DNA from: Irineochytrium annulatum
Taxonomy: Eukaryota; Chytridiomycota; Chytridiomycetes; Chytridiales; Chytridiaceae
Assembly (NCBI GenBank): GCA_027600665.1
Contig: JADGJL010000050.1
Coordinates: 1 to 55,325 of the forward strand
DNA: 55,325 nucleotides
Direction: 5' to 3'
Shown here: one piece after another, positions 34,455 to 47,025 of the stretch
Position numbering within the stretch: position 1 is the first letter of the stretch
How the letters are laid out: the number at the start of each line of letters is the position of its first letter
Translations under genes and position numbers: made by a program
The notes under the pieces: model-generated
Databases searched by the model: none
What the model was told of the DNA's origin: nothing
What the model saw: the letters and a program-made list of their open reading frames with translations, nothing else

Positions 34455-36821
34455 CTGGCGGAGAATGGTTGGGCGGACGAAAAGGTTCTGGCGCAGTGTG
34501 TGAATTGGCGGAGATGGGGCGCGTGAAGTTATGGCCGCATGTGTGCATTGTGGGATTCTGGCTGCAAGTGTGAAGTGATAAAGAAGGTTTAAGATGCAGT
34601 AAAGTTATGGCCGCCGTTTGAATCGATGGAGAAAAATGGGAGTTTTACGGGATATCTTGCTCCTTCTCAGAACACAGGACGACGAGAGACGTACATCAAT
34701 GAACGGGACCAGGTGAAACGGGGCAGGGCTAAGCGGCAAGCGGCCTCCTGGTCTCCCGCCGGGTGATGACGGTGGGCCCATCCGATGGCGAGGTGCGTGA
34801 GATGGCCGCAGTGCTTTTAAACACCGCAAGCGACGGTTCCGGCCTTTGGGAAGTCATTGAAGAGCGAATCGCCGTCGTACTTGAGGTGACGGCACGGCTG
34901 AGGGTAAGGGCGGAGCTCCGGGAAAGCGGGAGCTGGCATTACCATTGCGGGAGTTTAATAGTGGATCTTAAGCAAGAACGAGTATTAGCTAATTTTCGGA
35001 CCACATTGGCCAATAGTGCTTCTAGGGGAGAGCACAAGCATTTGGCCGTCCGTTCAACGAGGTCGTCAAGGCCTGACACGAACCGACCTCTGACTGTCTG
35101 GGGCACGCCGACAAATTCCTTCGGCGGCGTGATGACGAGTGGCCGCGGCGGAGACAGGACACGCTGTCATCGTGCTGACCGCTGGTCAATTGAGAATGAT
35201 GTGGGCTCCGACGTGTCAGGTATTCAAGTCGCTGCTGGTCATCGTCAGCTGCGTAAATGTTACGCCGCTTTCTGATCGCAGTGCGAATTCTGCTGTGGCC
35301 GTCCTGCGCCCAGACTGAGCGCGACGCACACAAACATACATTCTTTGAAGTTGAAAGGTAGCGGCGTCGATTCGATTTTCAATGATGACAAGATCCGGTC
35401 AGGCTTGATGGTGTTTAGCAACCGACCGAAGCTGTTGTACACGAACGAGAGCTAGTGGAAGGTGTTGATAGCGTGAAGCAGCTAATTGACATTGGATGTT
35501 CAGGAGGGTCTCTGTCTGTGTTAGACCATGCTTAAGGTAGGGGATTATTTGCATACAAATATATGTTTTAATGCTCTTTCAAAAGCGTCACTCTGCTTGG
35601 GTGTACCGCCTTATATATAAGCTCTTAAGGCCCTGCTACTGCTAAGTCGCAACAACCAGCGTCACACAACCCGATCGCTATCCTTCTCCATCACGCGTTG
35701 ACCGCGTTGCAATGCCGAATAACCTGGCTGGTTAAATACAGTCGTCCACACTCAGCAGCATTTCGCATGATCGGCTTCGTTTGCCGTTTAACCCCATCGG
35801 CAGGTGAAAACAAAAGAAGTGCCGAGTTCTCCGAAATGTTCTATCAAGATGAATCAGCGTTAGATTGACGGTCATGATCGAACCACAACAGAACCACAAC
35901 AAACCGCGCTGACGGGTCGGGGCAGTCGGGGTATTCATAAACTTGGGCGCGGACTTCAGGAGAGGGTGGAATCCGACGAGTTGGGAAGGAAGGCCGTCAT
36001 TGGGAAAGCTTGCACGGTGATGCTTCTTGACAAGAGCATCCACATCGGTCCCACAGCTACTGCCGATCTTCCTGGTCATGACGAAATTAGTCCCAGCTCC
36101 GACCATGACTGGCCGAGAATGAGCTCCTACCGTCGCTTTTTCACCTACATTTGAGGTCACGTTGCTACACACTGTTAGGCACCTTCCACATCATTTGACG
36201 ACTCTGAGAATGTCATGTTGAGAATCGCTCCATTAAATTTCTGTTGCTAGCCCTCACCATTATCAGCAGCCAAACTTCCGATCTGAACAACCGAACGAAA
36301 GCAACATATATATTGAGCTGCACGTTGATTAACGAGAATCAAATCGAACGTCAGGAGCAGGGAGGAAGTGAGACTTACAAGCGAGCGATGAAGAAAACCG
36401 GTAAGGGAAGAAAAGTAGATGACAAAAAGCAACTTGATTTCTCACCTTCTTCCCATCATCGATTTCTTGTCAAGAACCCGAAGGGCAAAAAGGACGCAGG
36501 GTGAGAAAATGGAGGCAGGAGAACTCAAAAAGATTTAGTAAGTGATTTTAAAGCTGAAGCGGGGGATGACAAGCATTGGAGCTTTTCACTTCCAAGCAAA
36601 ATAAAAATTGATCGTAATCAGGAAATACACCAAACATTCAGGATAGAAGACGTAAGCAAAAAAATAAAATAGAATAAGGTTGACATTAGAAACATAAAAC
36701 TTCCCGGACAGTCTGCCACAGCCCTTATCACATAACACAAAATCCAAAAACCTTTGTACCACGCGAAGGCCAGTAACAGAGCCACAACCGCCAACGGAAC
36801 AGCTAAGTAATACAAATGCTA
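34455..36821. other. Long intergenic region without a recognised gene
   Basis: About 2.4 kb. The longest frames (34763-35275 +, 170 codons; 35732-36172 -, 146 codons) overlap antisense frames and contain no known motif. The piece VYNSFGRLLNTIKPDRILSS (minus strand, about 35385-35440) looks protein-like but is isolated. This could be a decayed gene or mobile element. Nothing can be named. Confidence 0.4.
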
Positions 36822-39800
36822 CTACGTATAAGGTCTCCTCTCTTCATCCTCCGTCGTCAGATAGCTAGCCTCCCTTGCCATGTCCCGAGCGCCATTCCCC
36901 CACATATCCCCAAAGGCTGACCCGTTCCTCATAACAGCTTGATCGAACATCGAGTGGGCGATATTGTACCCGGGTATAGACCCATTTGCCCCTCCCATAA
37001 CCGACCCCAGCCCTCCGCCACCGCCTATCCCGGCCTCCTCCGGTTGGGAGAAGTACGACGACGGCGGAAGCGGCGACTTCTTCCTCCCGACCCCGACAGC
37101 GAAGGCGGACCCGGATGCGGAGGCCTGCGCCGACGAGTCGCACGTCAACACCCCCGGGTTCAATATCGTCATCATTTGAATCCTCAATCGATCTGACTCC
37201 TCCGTGCTCATCCCCGTGGACCCCTGGTTGCTCTCGGGCATGTCCGAGTTACCCTCCAACCCGCCAGCCCAGATCCCATTCGCAACGCCAACGAGACCCT
37301 CCCCCAAACTGCGTTGCCGCATATGGTTAGGGTGTTGCGCATAGCCGACGGATGCACCGGTGGCGATGGAGACGGACGGCTGTTGCTGCGCACTGCCGAC
37401 GACCCCACCAGCTGTCAAGATCGGGCCGCCACCGCTCATGGTCGAAACCGTAAACGCTGGGGTGCTCATGGTCCTAATTCGCGACGACGCCAAATCCGAA
37501 TCAAAGTACCCAAGACCCCCGGTGGTAGCCGGAACATGATAAGGCGATACACTGACGTGGTGAAGGTAGTGATGATGATGGTGATGTTGCGGCTGCTGTT
37601 GCTGTTGAGGTTGTTGCATGTGGGATACGTACATGGGTTGTTGGTACCGGTAGTCCCCGTCCATGAACCGGCTCATTCCGTCACCATAGCCAAAATTCTC
37701 CATCGGCCTGTGGCCCATAAATGAACCTGACATAGCCTCCTGTTGCTGTGATACAGAGGTGGACGTGGAAAATGCAGGCATTGCCAACGATGACGACACT
37801 GGCGGGGCGGCGGACGTCGAAGGGTCGTAGTAGAATGATCGGGTCGAATTTAAGCCCACCATACCGGATTGCGAACTGTTCATGTAGGCTTCCGGGAAAG
37901 CTCTGCCGTTCAATTGTCCGTTGGCGTTCAACCCTTGCACGGTCGTAGGTGGAAGCGACGACGGCCCGGGGGATATCGGGGACAGAAGGCTTTGAAACGA
38001 TCCGCCTGTATAGCTGGCATTCGCGTTCGCGACGACTGATCCAGGTGTTTCCACCGAGTTAAAGGCCGAAAACCCGTAATCGTTCAGAAGCTGCTGGTGC
38101 GATATTGACGTGGTAGACATCACTCGCTTCGGCGGGCTCGCCGGGCGCGGCCTCCCTGGTCCGACAGGGAAGCCCGGGGGGAACGAAGGCGAAGATGGTG
38201 ACGACGGCTTCATCAGCGGGATCGCTCCGATCGGCGACTCGGGACCTCTTCCGCCGGATCCGAAGCGGTCTCCGTAACCACGCCCAAGGCTTTGCTGTAG
38301 GATATGGTGGCCGTAGTCGTACCCTAACGGATCGATGCCTTTCCGGTCCTCATCATCCTCCGAGTGCGGGTGATGGTGCGCAGCAGCAGCCTCCATCAAC
38401 AGACTCTCGTCGTTCAAATATGCGTCCTTGTCGATACCAAGTACGTCATATTGCCAACTACTGGAGAAAGACCCATCCTCCTGTCTTGCCACCTCCGGCG
38501 CATCTTCGTGTTCTAGTTTTGGTGCGTCCACTAATGGCGCCAATTCCGCCACCTCTACCTTCATCTCCAGCTTCCCGGCACCGTCTGTCTCCGCCACCAA
38601 CGGCACCAAGGCAGGAGAAGCCTCCACCTCGGCTTCTTCCCTCAAATCTGGAGCCGCCTCCGAAATATCGTCCGCCTCGTCCTCCCAGTCTTCCGGCGGT
38701 GACTTGCCCCTCTGTATCAGCCTCAACACGCCTGCATGCTGCTCACCCAATTCCTTCTCCATCGGCAAGATCGATGTTACTTCGACAGAGTTAGGCGGTG
38801 GATTTCGGTCCGTCGCTCGCATTGGTACGGTCGCCGGCATCGGGTCACTTGTCTTTACAGGCACTTTCGCAGCTGGAGCCTCGGATTTACTCGCGGCAGT
38901 TGGTTTCTCGGCCACTGTACCAGCGACCGCAGCGGTCGGAGGCGGAGATGATGACGCCACTGACTCCCGAAGCTTCGTCGATTTCGGGGAAGCCTGCGCC
39001 CCGGTGGGCTTCCTCTCCACCTCCCGTAGCGGTGCCAACGGCGAAGTCATCGTCGCGATCGATTTTTTCTCCCTTTCGCCCCTCCTCGAATCCGCAGCCC
39101 GTCCACTACTATTCCCGTTCGCACTACCACCAGTCACAGTCCTCCTTCGTGCGTCCGTGACGTTTGTGCCGCCTCCTTTCCTGTTATCGCTCGCAACGGT
39201 CGGGGACGAGATATTCTGAAGGGTCTCACCCGAAGGTCTCTTCTCCCGCCGTCTGGTGCTATTGACTCCCCTCCTGTCACCACCCTTAGGCATCTGCGAC
39301 ACGATAAGATCCTTCAAATCAAGTGACACTTTCGACGGCACTTCGACGACGTTGTTCATTGAAGGGGGCGGTGAGGAGCGGGTGACTGGAATCGGGATTG
39401 CGGATGCGGGTCCTGGCACGGAGATCGCCTGAATGTTTAGGGTTGCGGGCTTTGGCCTCGGCTCAGCAGGGATGACTATCGGCTTTACAGGCACAACCTT
39501 CTCCTTCTGAACCTTCAAAAAGATAATAATTAGTTTTCATACAAATAACTTTAGCAGCTCACCTTCGGCTTCTCCCTATCCTGACGTCCGTTCATTTTAG
39601 TCGACTTCGGCGCCGGTTGCAATTTCGGCACCAACGCCCGAAGCCTCTCGAGCTCCTCTCGATCCTCAGCGGAAGACCCACCTACGCCCTGCTGTGCCAG
39701 ATGCGGTGCCATCAGTATCCCTCCTGCCGACTTCCGCCGAGGTCCACCCGTAGGAGCACCACTCACGGCACCATTCGCCTGAGGCTGAGCTGTCAGCGGA

Positions 39801-40619
39801 GGTGCGATCACCTTCGCTGCCCAATCGTTCGCCAACGGCGGCGGTGCTGTGGACGCCGGAACGGGTACCGCAGCGGTGCTCGACTGCGACAGGTCGGCAA
39901 CCGAGTTGCCGGCGAGAGAGGGCTATAAATCGGGGTAAGCATGAAGTCTGTACAAAACCAACTCCACGTACAAAATTTCGATCAAAAATTTCTACTTTTC
40001 TCACTCCGTTCTTTACAGCCACCGGCCGGACGATGCCATGCGCCCCAGCTGACGTCGGTCCCGACGTCGTCGTTCCGGACTTCGAATTCGCCCTCCAACC
40101 AGAATCCTCGAAACCTCTGCTAAACACGTCCGCCTCAGGGACGGGGGCAAAACTTGGAGCCCCATAGGTACTCGGACCCTGCGAGTTCGGCTGCACGGTG
40201 GCCGAGGACTTCCTCCTCATGGTTAAGGGAGGGGTCGCCTGTGGCGGTGGGGAAGGGGTGACGGCCTTCCTCGTGATGTCTCCGTTCGTCTGACCGGCGC
40301 GGTAGACGGAGTTAAAATTCGTTGATGTTGCGGTCGGCCGCCCGGGCGGCAGGCGCCTCAACTCATCCCCGGAGACAAGTTGCGGCGTGGTATCATCTCT
40401 AGGGCCTTTTGCGTTCCCGCCGGAGGTCGCTGGTGGTCCGGATGGAGGATTTACTAGGGTCGTCGGCGCCGCGACTCCACCGCCAAGGACGCCTTTAAAG
40501 CCTGTGGGCAGAACGAAGGCATTCTTAGACGGCCGGCGAGCGCCTGTGCCCGCACCTGTATTCGTTATTGTAAGCCAACAACCAAAAAAAAAATTATTCG
40601 ACATGTACGTACCGGACAT
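36822..40619 (-). CDS. Large low-complexity, intrinsically disordered protein
   Basis: Predicted about 1,150-1,200 residues. A 7-base first exon (ATGTCCG, 40619-40613) splices over a short intron to GAGTGARRPSKNAFVLPTGF. Further introns lie near 40005-39925 and 39560-39519, and a single exon of about 890 codons runs to the stop at 36822. Composition is dominated by Ser, Pro, Gly, Ala and Thr, with charged blocks (KVQKEKVVPVKPIVIPAEPR), an acidic middle part (EDWEDEADDISEAAPDLREE), and a Gln/His tract (QQPQQQQQPQ then HHHHHHYLHH). No folded domain, signal peptide or membrane segment is seen. This look is common in fungal regulatory or RNA-granule proteins, but no function can be assigned. The uninterrupted frame of this length makes it a real gene. 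Confidence 0.75.
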
Positions 40620-41751
40620 TCGGCGGGGGGGGGAAAGATCAGCAACGAGATAGACTGCTGAGTGATCTTGCCGCAATACTCTCGTTAATTGTTTAGAACC
40701 TCGAAGAGGATGATGCTTCAAGCAAGTAGCGGCGGTTTCGCTAAGCCCCAAGGCGATTGAACACAACCGGGAGAGTAAACGTAACAATCCCTCCAGATAG
40801 CGTATAAAAGTCGATGACAGTTGTATTCCAGATAAGTAGATAATGGGTGAAACTGCAGAGGTGTCTTCGAGCTTCACAGTCGTCCGATTAAACTCTGACT
40901 GACGACCTTCGCCGTCGAGGAGACAACGACGCGATGGGCCGTGCGGGCGGTGGGGCTTCGGGGCGGCGATCCAGACGAATGCAGGCCGAAATCAAAATCA
41001 ATATGTAGTCGCGGACAGGGGTTTACGACGTGACTGAGTATGCCTCCGAAGCCGTGCGTATCCCCCAGATCAGGGACGGCCTACTAAGTCGCCAGCGAGC
41101 AGATGCGGCTGCCGAAGTCGTTGCCAGGTGATTCGATCAGTTGTTAGGCCGCTGTGAGGCGCTGGTCGAGTTCCGGCGCACTGTACAGTCGTGATTGAAC
41201 GATTGAGCCTTCGAAGTGGTCTTCCCCAGGCACCGGACGAGGATCGACTCGACGTGCGAGCGATGGAAGCGGGACGAAGTTGACGACGAAAGAAGACTGA
41301 TCAGATCCCCACAGAATTGAAAGCTAATGCGGGAGGAACGGGAACGGCTGGATCCACGAGCCAGTGGTCAACGGAGATCCACGAGCCAGTGGTCAACGGA
41401 CAGGGGCGAAGGGTGTTGGGGTCGATGGCGCTCCCTGGGTGGTTGGCTCGAAGGCCTTTTTACGATGTCGCTCCGGTCGTCGAAGTTCGCGAAAAAATGC
41501 GAATGGCGGAAATAAGGGCCTTTACTACACGATTAAATCTGCCACCTTACTCGATTCTTGCTTTCTTTATTGTTTTCTTCAACCTTGCTCGCAACTAGAT
41601 ATGCTAACTACCAACGTCCGTGTCAAGCGTGAAGTATGAACCTCAAAGCAAACCGCGTTACATCCGCTCTCAACAAAAAAAACTCTGCGCCGTTGCCAAT
41701 AATAAAAAATAACAATTACTACGAAATAAGGAGGAATCCCACCACTAGAGC
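40620..41751. other. Intergenic region with a perfect 25-bp tandem duplication
   Basis: 5' flank of the disordered protein gene and 3' flank of the CHCH gene. A 403-codon minus frame runs into it from the gene but its extension shows no conserved motif. Contains the repeat at 41351-41400. Confidence 0.5.
41351..41400. repeat. 25-bp perfect tandem duplication
   Basis: The 25-base unit at 41351-41375, beginning GATCCACGAGCCAGTGG, is repeated exactly at 41376-41400. Confidence 0.95.
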
Positions 41752-42448
41752 TTAGGCCCACTGACGGTTGTTCTGCTGGCACTGCTTCAACATGTCAAGG
41801 TAGAATTGGCAAGCAGTGATGTCGTTGGTGTTCTTGTCCAGGCACGCGGTGAATGCCTATAAAGGAACATTATTATTTCCGGAGCAGCGCCAGTTCGCTA
41901 CCTTCGCGTCGGGCTCGCACACGTTCTGGGCGGTATTGTTGTTGCTGTACTGCTGCTGCGGTACCTCCTGAGCGGCGGGCGCAGCCTCACGGCTGCCGCC
42001 GCCGAACATGCTAGTCATGCCGGCACCAAGTGTGTGGCCCTACACGCAAACCAAGAAATTAGTTCCGCGAGCACAGGAATTCGCAATCAAAGCAAAAAAA
42101 TATGGACAACCACTTACCACAGCGCTTCCGACAGCGACACCAGCAGCGGTCGTGGCCATCTGAGCGAAGAGACCCTAAACACGAAGATTTATCAGCAGGC
42201 AGTCTGACGAGCACAATTATCTCAAATCATTCGCTCGCGTTGTCCATCCGCTGATCATGATCCACCCCAACCATCACCGGTCTCCATAATCAAAGGTGTG
42301 AACGCACCGGCTGCTTCTGGGGAGCCTGCATCGTCGCAGGCGGCTGCGGCGGCGGGGCGGCGGCCGGGACTTGCGACCTGGTGGAGGTGGATGCGGGCCG
42401 GGACGGGGCCGAGCGCGAGGGAGCGGAGCGACGGGACTGGCGGGCCAT
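41752..42448 (-). CDS. MIX17: MIX17/CHCHD2-type CHCH-domain mitochondrial protein
   Basis: Four exons from ATG 42448 to TAA 41752. The N-terminus is Arg/Ser-rich (MARQSRRSAPSRSAPSRPAS), fitting mitochondrial import. Then comes the conserved hydrophobic block GLFAQMATTAAGVAVGSAVG followed by HTLGAGMTSMFGGG, and a C-terminal CHCH fold with twin CX9C: C-EPDAKAFTA-C and C-QFYLDMLKQ-C, ending QQNNRQWA. Family members (yeast Mix17, human CHCHD2/CHCHD10) sit in the intermembrane space, are oxidised by the Mia40 route, and link respiration to stress signalling. Length and motif order are typical. Divergent from the Ldb17-like gene, 424 bases apart. Confidence 0.93.
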
Positions 42449-42872
42449 GATGTCGATGGATGCGGATGGAATGAAAGGAATTGAAAAATGGAAGAGCCGA
42501 AGTCTTTTTGGGGGTTAATATTTACACCACGTGTACAATCTTGATTGAGCGCCATCCGAATCCGAATATACCATCGTGGCCTTCGCGTTTGGTGTCCGAA
42601 CTGGTTGCTGTCGAGTAGCTTCCACTTTGAGAGCAAGAAGTGCTAAGGGCATTTTATATTCAAACGACTGAGAATGGTAACATTTGGTCTACATATTCGC
42701 TCCATACTTTCCGTACGAAATTCGGTGTTATTTTATTAAAATCGCCCGTTAAGAAGAACGCCTGCCCCCTGGCCCTAAATTCGAGCGCTCGAGATTACAA
42801 TAAGTACCTTAACCTGACTGGGGACGAGCATGCATATTTGACGACTGATCTTGGTGCCACGGAGATCAGGCG

Positions 42873-44459
42873 ATGTCAGATGACGGCGACATCGACATCG
42901 TCGAACGACTCTTTCAACTCGTGCAGGGTAAATCTGAGCTTAAATCGCCGTGCAAACTGACCCTATATTAGACTGCGATCATCTTCTCAATACCATCACC
43001 GACGACCCAACCGATGCCCTCATCGAACTCATCAACACCCAGCTTTACGTCAACGCGCAACTCATTCGCTCGGATCACGACATGGAGATTATCTCCGAGG
43101 AGGTAGACATTGCATTTTTGGCGACGTGGACTGCGTACTTATTTTGGAAGATAACGACGCATGTAAAGATCGCCGAGGAGGGCTACGACACTATGAAGGC
43201 TCTCCTTGGGCTGCTTCAGGACCTTGATTTGGATGATGCTGTAACAACAGCCGGGGAGGTGAGCTTTCTTCATAGTCCCACTCATTTCGGCCCTTCTCAA
43301 CTCTCCAGGATTCTTCAGAACGCTTCCGACCATCTGAGATCGCGTTTGCCCGCAATGGATATGTTGTCGGATAAAGGTTATATCGTGCTATCGCTTCTGT
43401 ACCACCTTGGCGCGACATCGTTCGAGTCGACGTACCGACGGCTGGCGGAAGAAGACGGCGTTGCGATGCTTAAGCCGATATTGTTGAGGCGATGGGAAGG
43501 GTACAGGATTCAACGGCCAGCTGCGAAGCTGCTGTTTGAAGTCTGCAGAGGTCAGGAGCTTAGCTTGGCAGATATAGGTGAGCGGCATCCTTCTGTACCA
43601 CCGGCCCCAGTAATAACGGCTTTTTTCAGCTTATATTGATGAAGTGCTCATCGAAGCAGTCCTGAATCACATCGAAGTGACCGGCGTCGATGATCACGCA
43701 GAGGATGAGCTGAACTCATGGATTCGCCTGGTGGTAATATACGCTCTCCATTGCGTTGGTGTGCAAATCTAATTGCGAACTCTAGCTAGCCTTTAACAAC
43801 CAGTTTACGTTGAAGAATCAGGCCAGAAAGGTCGTAAACAATAGAGTGATGGCGGCGCTGGCATCTCGGTTACATTTGGGGAAGAAACTCGGGGAAAGCG
43901 TGATTTTGATGTTTAATAGAGCAGGTTGAGTAGTTCTTGCCATATTTTCTTTCATTTCTTCTAACGGAAAACTTTAGATGATATACCCACGCAGCGCTTA
44001 TTGATTATGTTTCTGTACCAAGTGCTGAGAACGCCTGAAACGTGTCATTTTTTTTATACCAACGACCTCAAGGTGATATTGGACGTAATACTTAGGGAAT
44101 CACGCTCCTCCGTCGGAGACGACGAAGACGTAAGGCTATTAAGGAAAAGCCGGCTCTTATGATCTGTCAAGCTACAACAGGGATACCTCTCCATTCTTAA
44201 ACCCCTCCTCCTGAACATGGATCGGAAGCAGTACAAGCACCGCGATATCGTGTCCCTCCTCATGGATCTGAGTCGAGGCGGAAGTGCGCCATCTTCTCCT
44301 TCCCGTTCGAATTCGGACCCGGCGCCGTGCTTGGACTCTCGATCACCATCTGTACACTCACCGTTGAGCATGGGTCACGATGGAGTTCGACCTTCAACAA
44401 GGAAAGTGGCGGAGCGGATCTTTATGGAATGTAAAGAAATACTGCTGGGGGAGAATTAG
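42873..44459 (+). CDS. SPIN90/Ldb17/Dip1-like actin regulator
   Basis: Multi-exon gene of about 420 residues. ATG 42873 gives MSDDGDIDIVERLFQLVQ, spliced to DCDHLLNTITDDPTDALIEL. Helical repeats follow over several exons. The SPIN90/Ldb17 leucine-rich signature appears near the 3' end: PTQRLLIMFLYQVLRTPETC, FFYTNDLKVILDVILRE and, after an intron (GAC|GTAAGG...CAACAG|GG), GYLSILKPLLLNMDRKQYKH. A Ser-rich tail and a final helix (AERIFMECKEILLGEN) end at TAG 44457. Family members (yeast Ldb17, fission yeast Dip1, animal SPIN90) activate Arp2/3 to make linear seed filaments at endocytic patches. Convergent with the first GPI-protein gene. Confidence 0.85.
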
Positions 44460-44872
44460 ATGGTCTTGTGCTGGGAGGGGGTTATAGCAGGTTGTTGATA
44501 TAGAGGGACCAAATCGGATTCAAATGAACTTAATAAAGTGTCTTTTACTTGATTCCTTCTATCTTGCGATTGTTACTCTAGCAATCGAAGAAAACATCGC
44601 CAAGAGGAAACATTTAATGTCACAGCTCAGGAAACATATGGATCAAAGCGGAAGAGATTCGGAGAATAAAATACGGTCGCAATAACGAAGTCTTTAGGAA
44701 AATAACAGCAAAAACTGTCTATCCCAACCGGTAGCCCCAACATCACAACATCATTGCTTTTTAATAAACCGAGAAAAGTTTAACCATTATACCCAGTAAC
44801 AAATAATAACAAGGTAGGCGAAGTTCACGCACACACACATGATCCCACACCAACTAAGCCTTCTAGAATTAT
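44460..44872. other. Convergent intergenic region
   Basis: 3' flanks of the two convergent genes. AT-rich; no coding signal. Confidence 0.55.
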
Positions 44873-46279
44873 CTAAAGGAAAAGAAGGCCAAGAACCACC
44901 GCCGACAGAGTGCCCATCCCCAACACGGAGCTCCGCGAGGCCGCGTTCCTGTAGGTCCCGACCGGAGTCGCGGCCGGGTTGTGCTTCCCGCCCGCGGCCG
45001 TGGTCGCCGCGGCGGTGGCGGTGGCCGTCTTGGCCGTCGTCTTGGAGCCGGCGGTCGTTCCGGGGACCGTGGTGGCCTTGCCGACGGTAGTGCTGCCCTT
45101 GACGGTGCCCGGCAGGGTCGGGAGCGGCTGGCCAGCGGCCAGGGCGCCGAGGCAGCCACCGAGGGCCTGGAGCTCCGCGTTGACGACCAGGAGCATCTGC
45201 TGGGCCTGGCCGGTCTGCATGAGCATCATGAGCTCGGCCGTGAGGTCGTTGTTGCCAACCACGAGGTTGCCGGCGGGGAAGGTCGAGGTCGAGGCTGGGG
45301 CCAACGTCGCCGGGAGAGGCTTCACGGTGCCGGTACCGCTGGCGGCGCTCGCGGGAGCAGTGGTAGCAGCGGGGGCGGCAGATCCCGCGACGGTCGCCTT
45401 GACAGTACCGGTCGAGGTCGCGAGCTTCACGGACCCTGTCGCAGGCGGCGGGGGGAGGGTCGCCGGCGGGGTGAGCGGGACGCCGAGGAACCCTCCGTAG
45501 ATGAGACCGAAAACAGCGGGCACGTTGGAGGCGCCGACCGCGGTGTTCAGGCAGGTGACGAAGCCTGCGACCTCGGCTCCGAGACCCGCAGCGGCAGCCA
45601 CGTTGGCGGTGGCGGTGGGTGCCAGCGGGGCAGCCGGCGGTGGGGCGTTGGCTCCGGCGTACGCCAGGCAGGTCATTATGCCGTCAGCTTGGGGGTTCTG
45701 TCCGGCAGCAGTCGTCGTTGGCGGGGCCAACGTCGCGGGGAGGGACTTCAAGCTCATCAGGGAGCCCAGCTGAGAAGCCGTCCCAGTGATCGTCGCCGGC
45801 TTAGCAGAGGTAGTCGCCGGAGCCGAGGTGAGTTTGCTGGAGGTGGCAGCGGCAGCGGTGGCGGCTTTTGTGGAGGTGCCCGTGGCCGGCTTTCCAGTCG
45901 TGGAAGGGGGCGGCGGGAGGATCTGAGCGATGCAGCCAAGGACGGCCTTAACCTCCATAGCGAGCATTCCCGCATCCATGCCTATTCGTAGTAAGTTTTG
46001 TGACAAGCTGTAAACGCATCGCGACGTACCAGCGAGAGGGTTAGGCGGTGCGCCAGTCGTAGCCGGAGGCAAGGTCTTCGGCAACCCAGCCGAACCGGCA
46101 GCCGCCGAGGTGGTCGCCGCGGGCTTCGGAGCTGCAACCCATGCTGTCAGCGGGAGTCCCTCATATTAGTACTTGGCGTACTCACCATCACGTCCCACCA
46201 GCGGCGATGCCAGGGCAAGCGGGGCCAGGGCCAGGACGGCCGCGTAAGCAGAGAGCGACGAGATCGAGATGTGAACCAT
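44873..46279 (-). CDS. Secreted GPI-anchored protein with one four-cysteine module (paralogue A)
   Basis: Three exons. ATG 46279 encodes the signal peptide MVHISISSLSAYAAVLALAP, cut by a phase-1 intron after GRDG. A short Ala/Pro/Thr-rich exon ends NPLA at a second phase-1 intron (near 46028-45984). The main exon holds one module with cysteines in VKAVLGCIAQ, GIMTCLAYAGANAPPPAAPL, VAGFVTCLNTAV and AELQALGGCLGALAAGQPLP. Long Ala/Thr/Pro stretches interrupt it, and it ends with a probable GPI signal (SRSSVLGMGTLSAVVLGLLF). It shares signal peptide, module and C-terminus with the next gene, so the two are tandem paralogues. Localisation at the wall or plasma membrane is inferred. I do not recognise the family; function unknown. 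Confidence 0.82.
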
Positions 46280-47025
46280 TGCGAGCCGGTTGGAGGTTGG
46301 GGAGCTGCGTCGGTTTCTGGACGGTCTGGCGGGACGGAGACGTCGGTCGGGACGGCGCTCGAAGATGTGTTTGGGCGGGTAGGGAAAAGAATCGCACGGC
46401 GCTCTCAAGGCTATTGTGCATGCACCGGGATTTACATTCTAACCGGCCAGTCCATCAAGGGACATCAGTGCTGTCAAAATCGGTCAAAATATTGCCCTTA
46501 AAAACTTTTTTGCTTCCGCTTGAAAGCATCTGGAAGGAATAATAATGTTAAAGAACGATTGATGGGGAAAAAAAACAAAAAAAAAAAAATTGGACAAGTA
46601 TTAGAAGAGGAAAAATTATCCTACTGCCCGAAGATCGGTCCTTGAATTAACTTGACGAAAACGGATATCTTGACTGGAGAACTTCCGCGAATTTCTTCCG
46701 GCCCTGTTGATCGGCCCGTCGCTGAACGCATTTGCACCTGGGTACTGACTAGCTGCATGCATCTGCCGCCGGGATAGAGCTGCGGCCCAAAGAAATCGAT
46801 TTTTGTAGGAACAGATGTGTCGACTTCCCACCTGGGTCAAATGCTGCGACGTTTGATGCAAGAAGACTACGAAGAAAGATGAAGTCTAAGCTTGTTTACT
46901 TTCGCTTGTATTATCCTTCGTACTGTATATCTATCAATCTCCAACAAGCCGAGAAATCCAGCTCAAATCAAAAAGTGTAAAGACAAATAGAGATTAGAGC
47001 GCAGACCAATCGACGAGAAGAAGCT
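46280..47025. other. Intergenic region between the two paralogues
   Basis: Promoter of paralogue A and 3' flank of paralogue B. Contains A-rich runs near 46565-46590. No gene seen. Confidence 0.5.

Noticed and set aside
34763..35275. 170-codon plus-strand frame
   Set aside because: No motif, antisense frames of similar length, and composition unlike the confirmed genes nearby; kept only as a note in the intergenic entry.
38428..39219. 263-codon plus-strand Ser-rich frame
   Set aside because: Antisense of the long disordered protein exon; the opposite strand has an 898-codon frame.
44981..45991. 336-codon plus-strand frame rich in Gly/Arg
   Set aside because: Antisense shadow of paralogue A, which has a signal peptide, conserved cysteines and a GPI tail on the minus strand.
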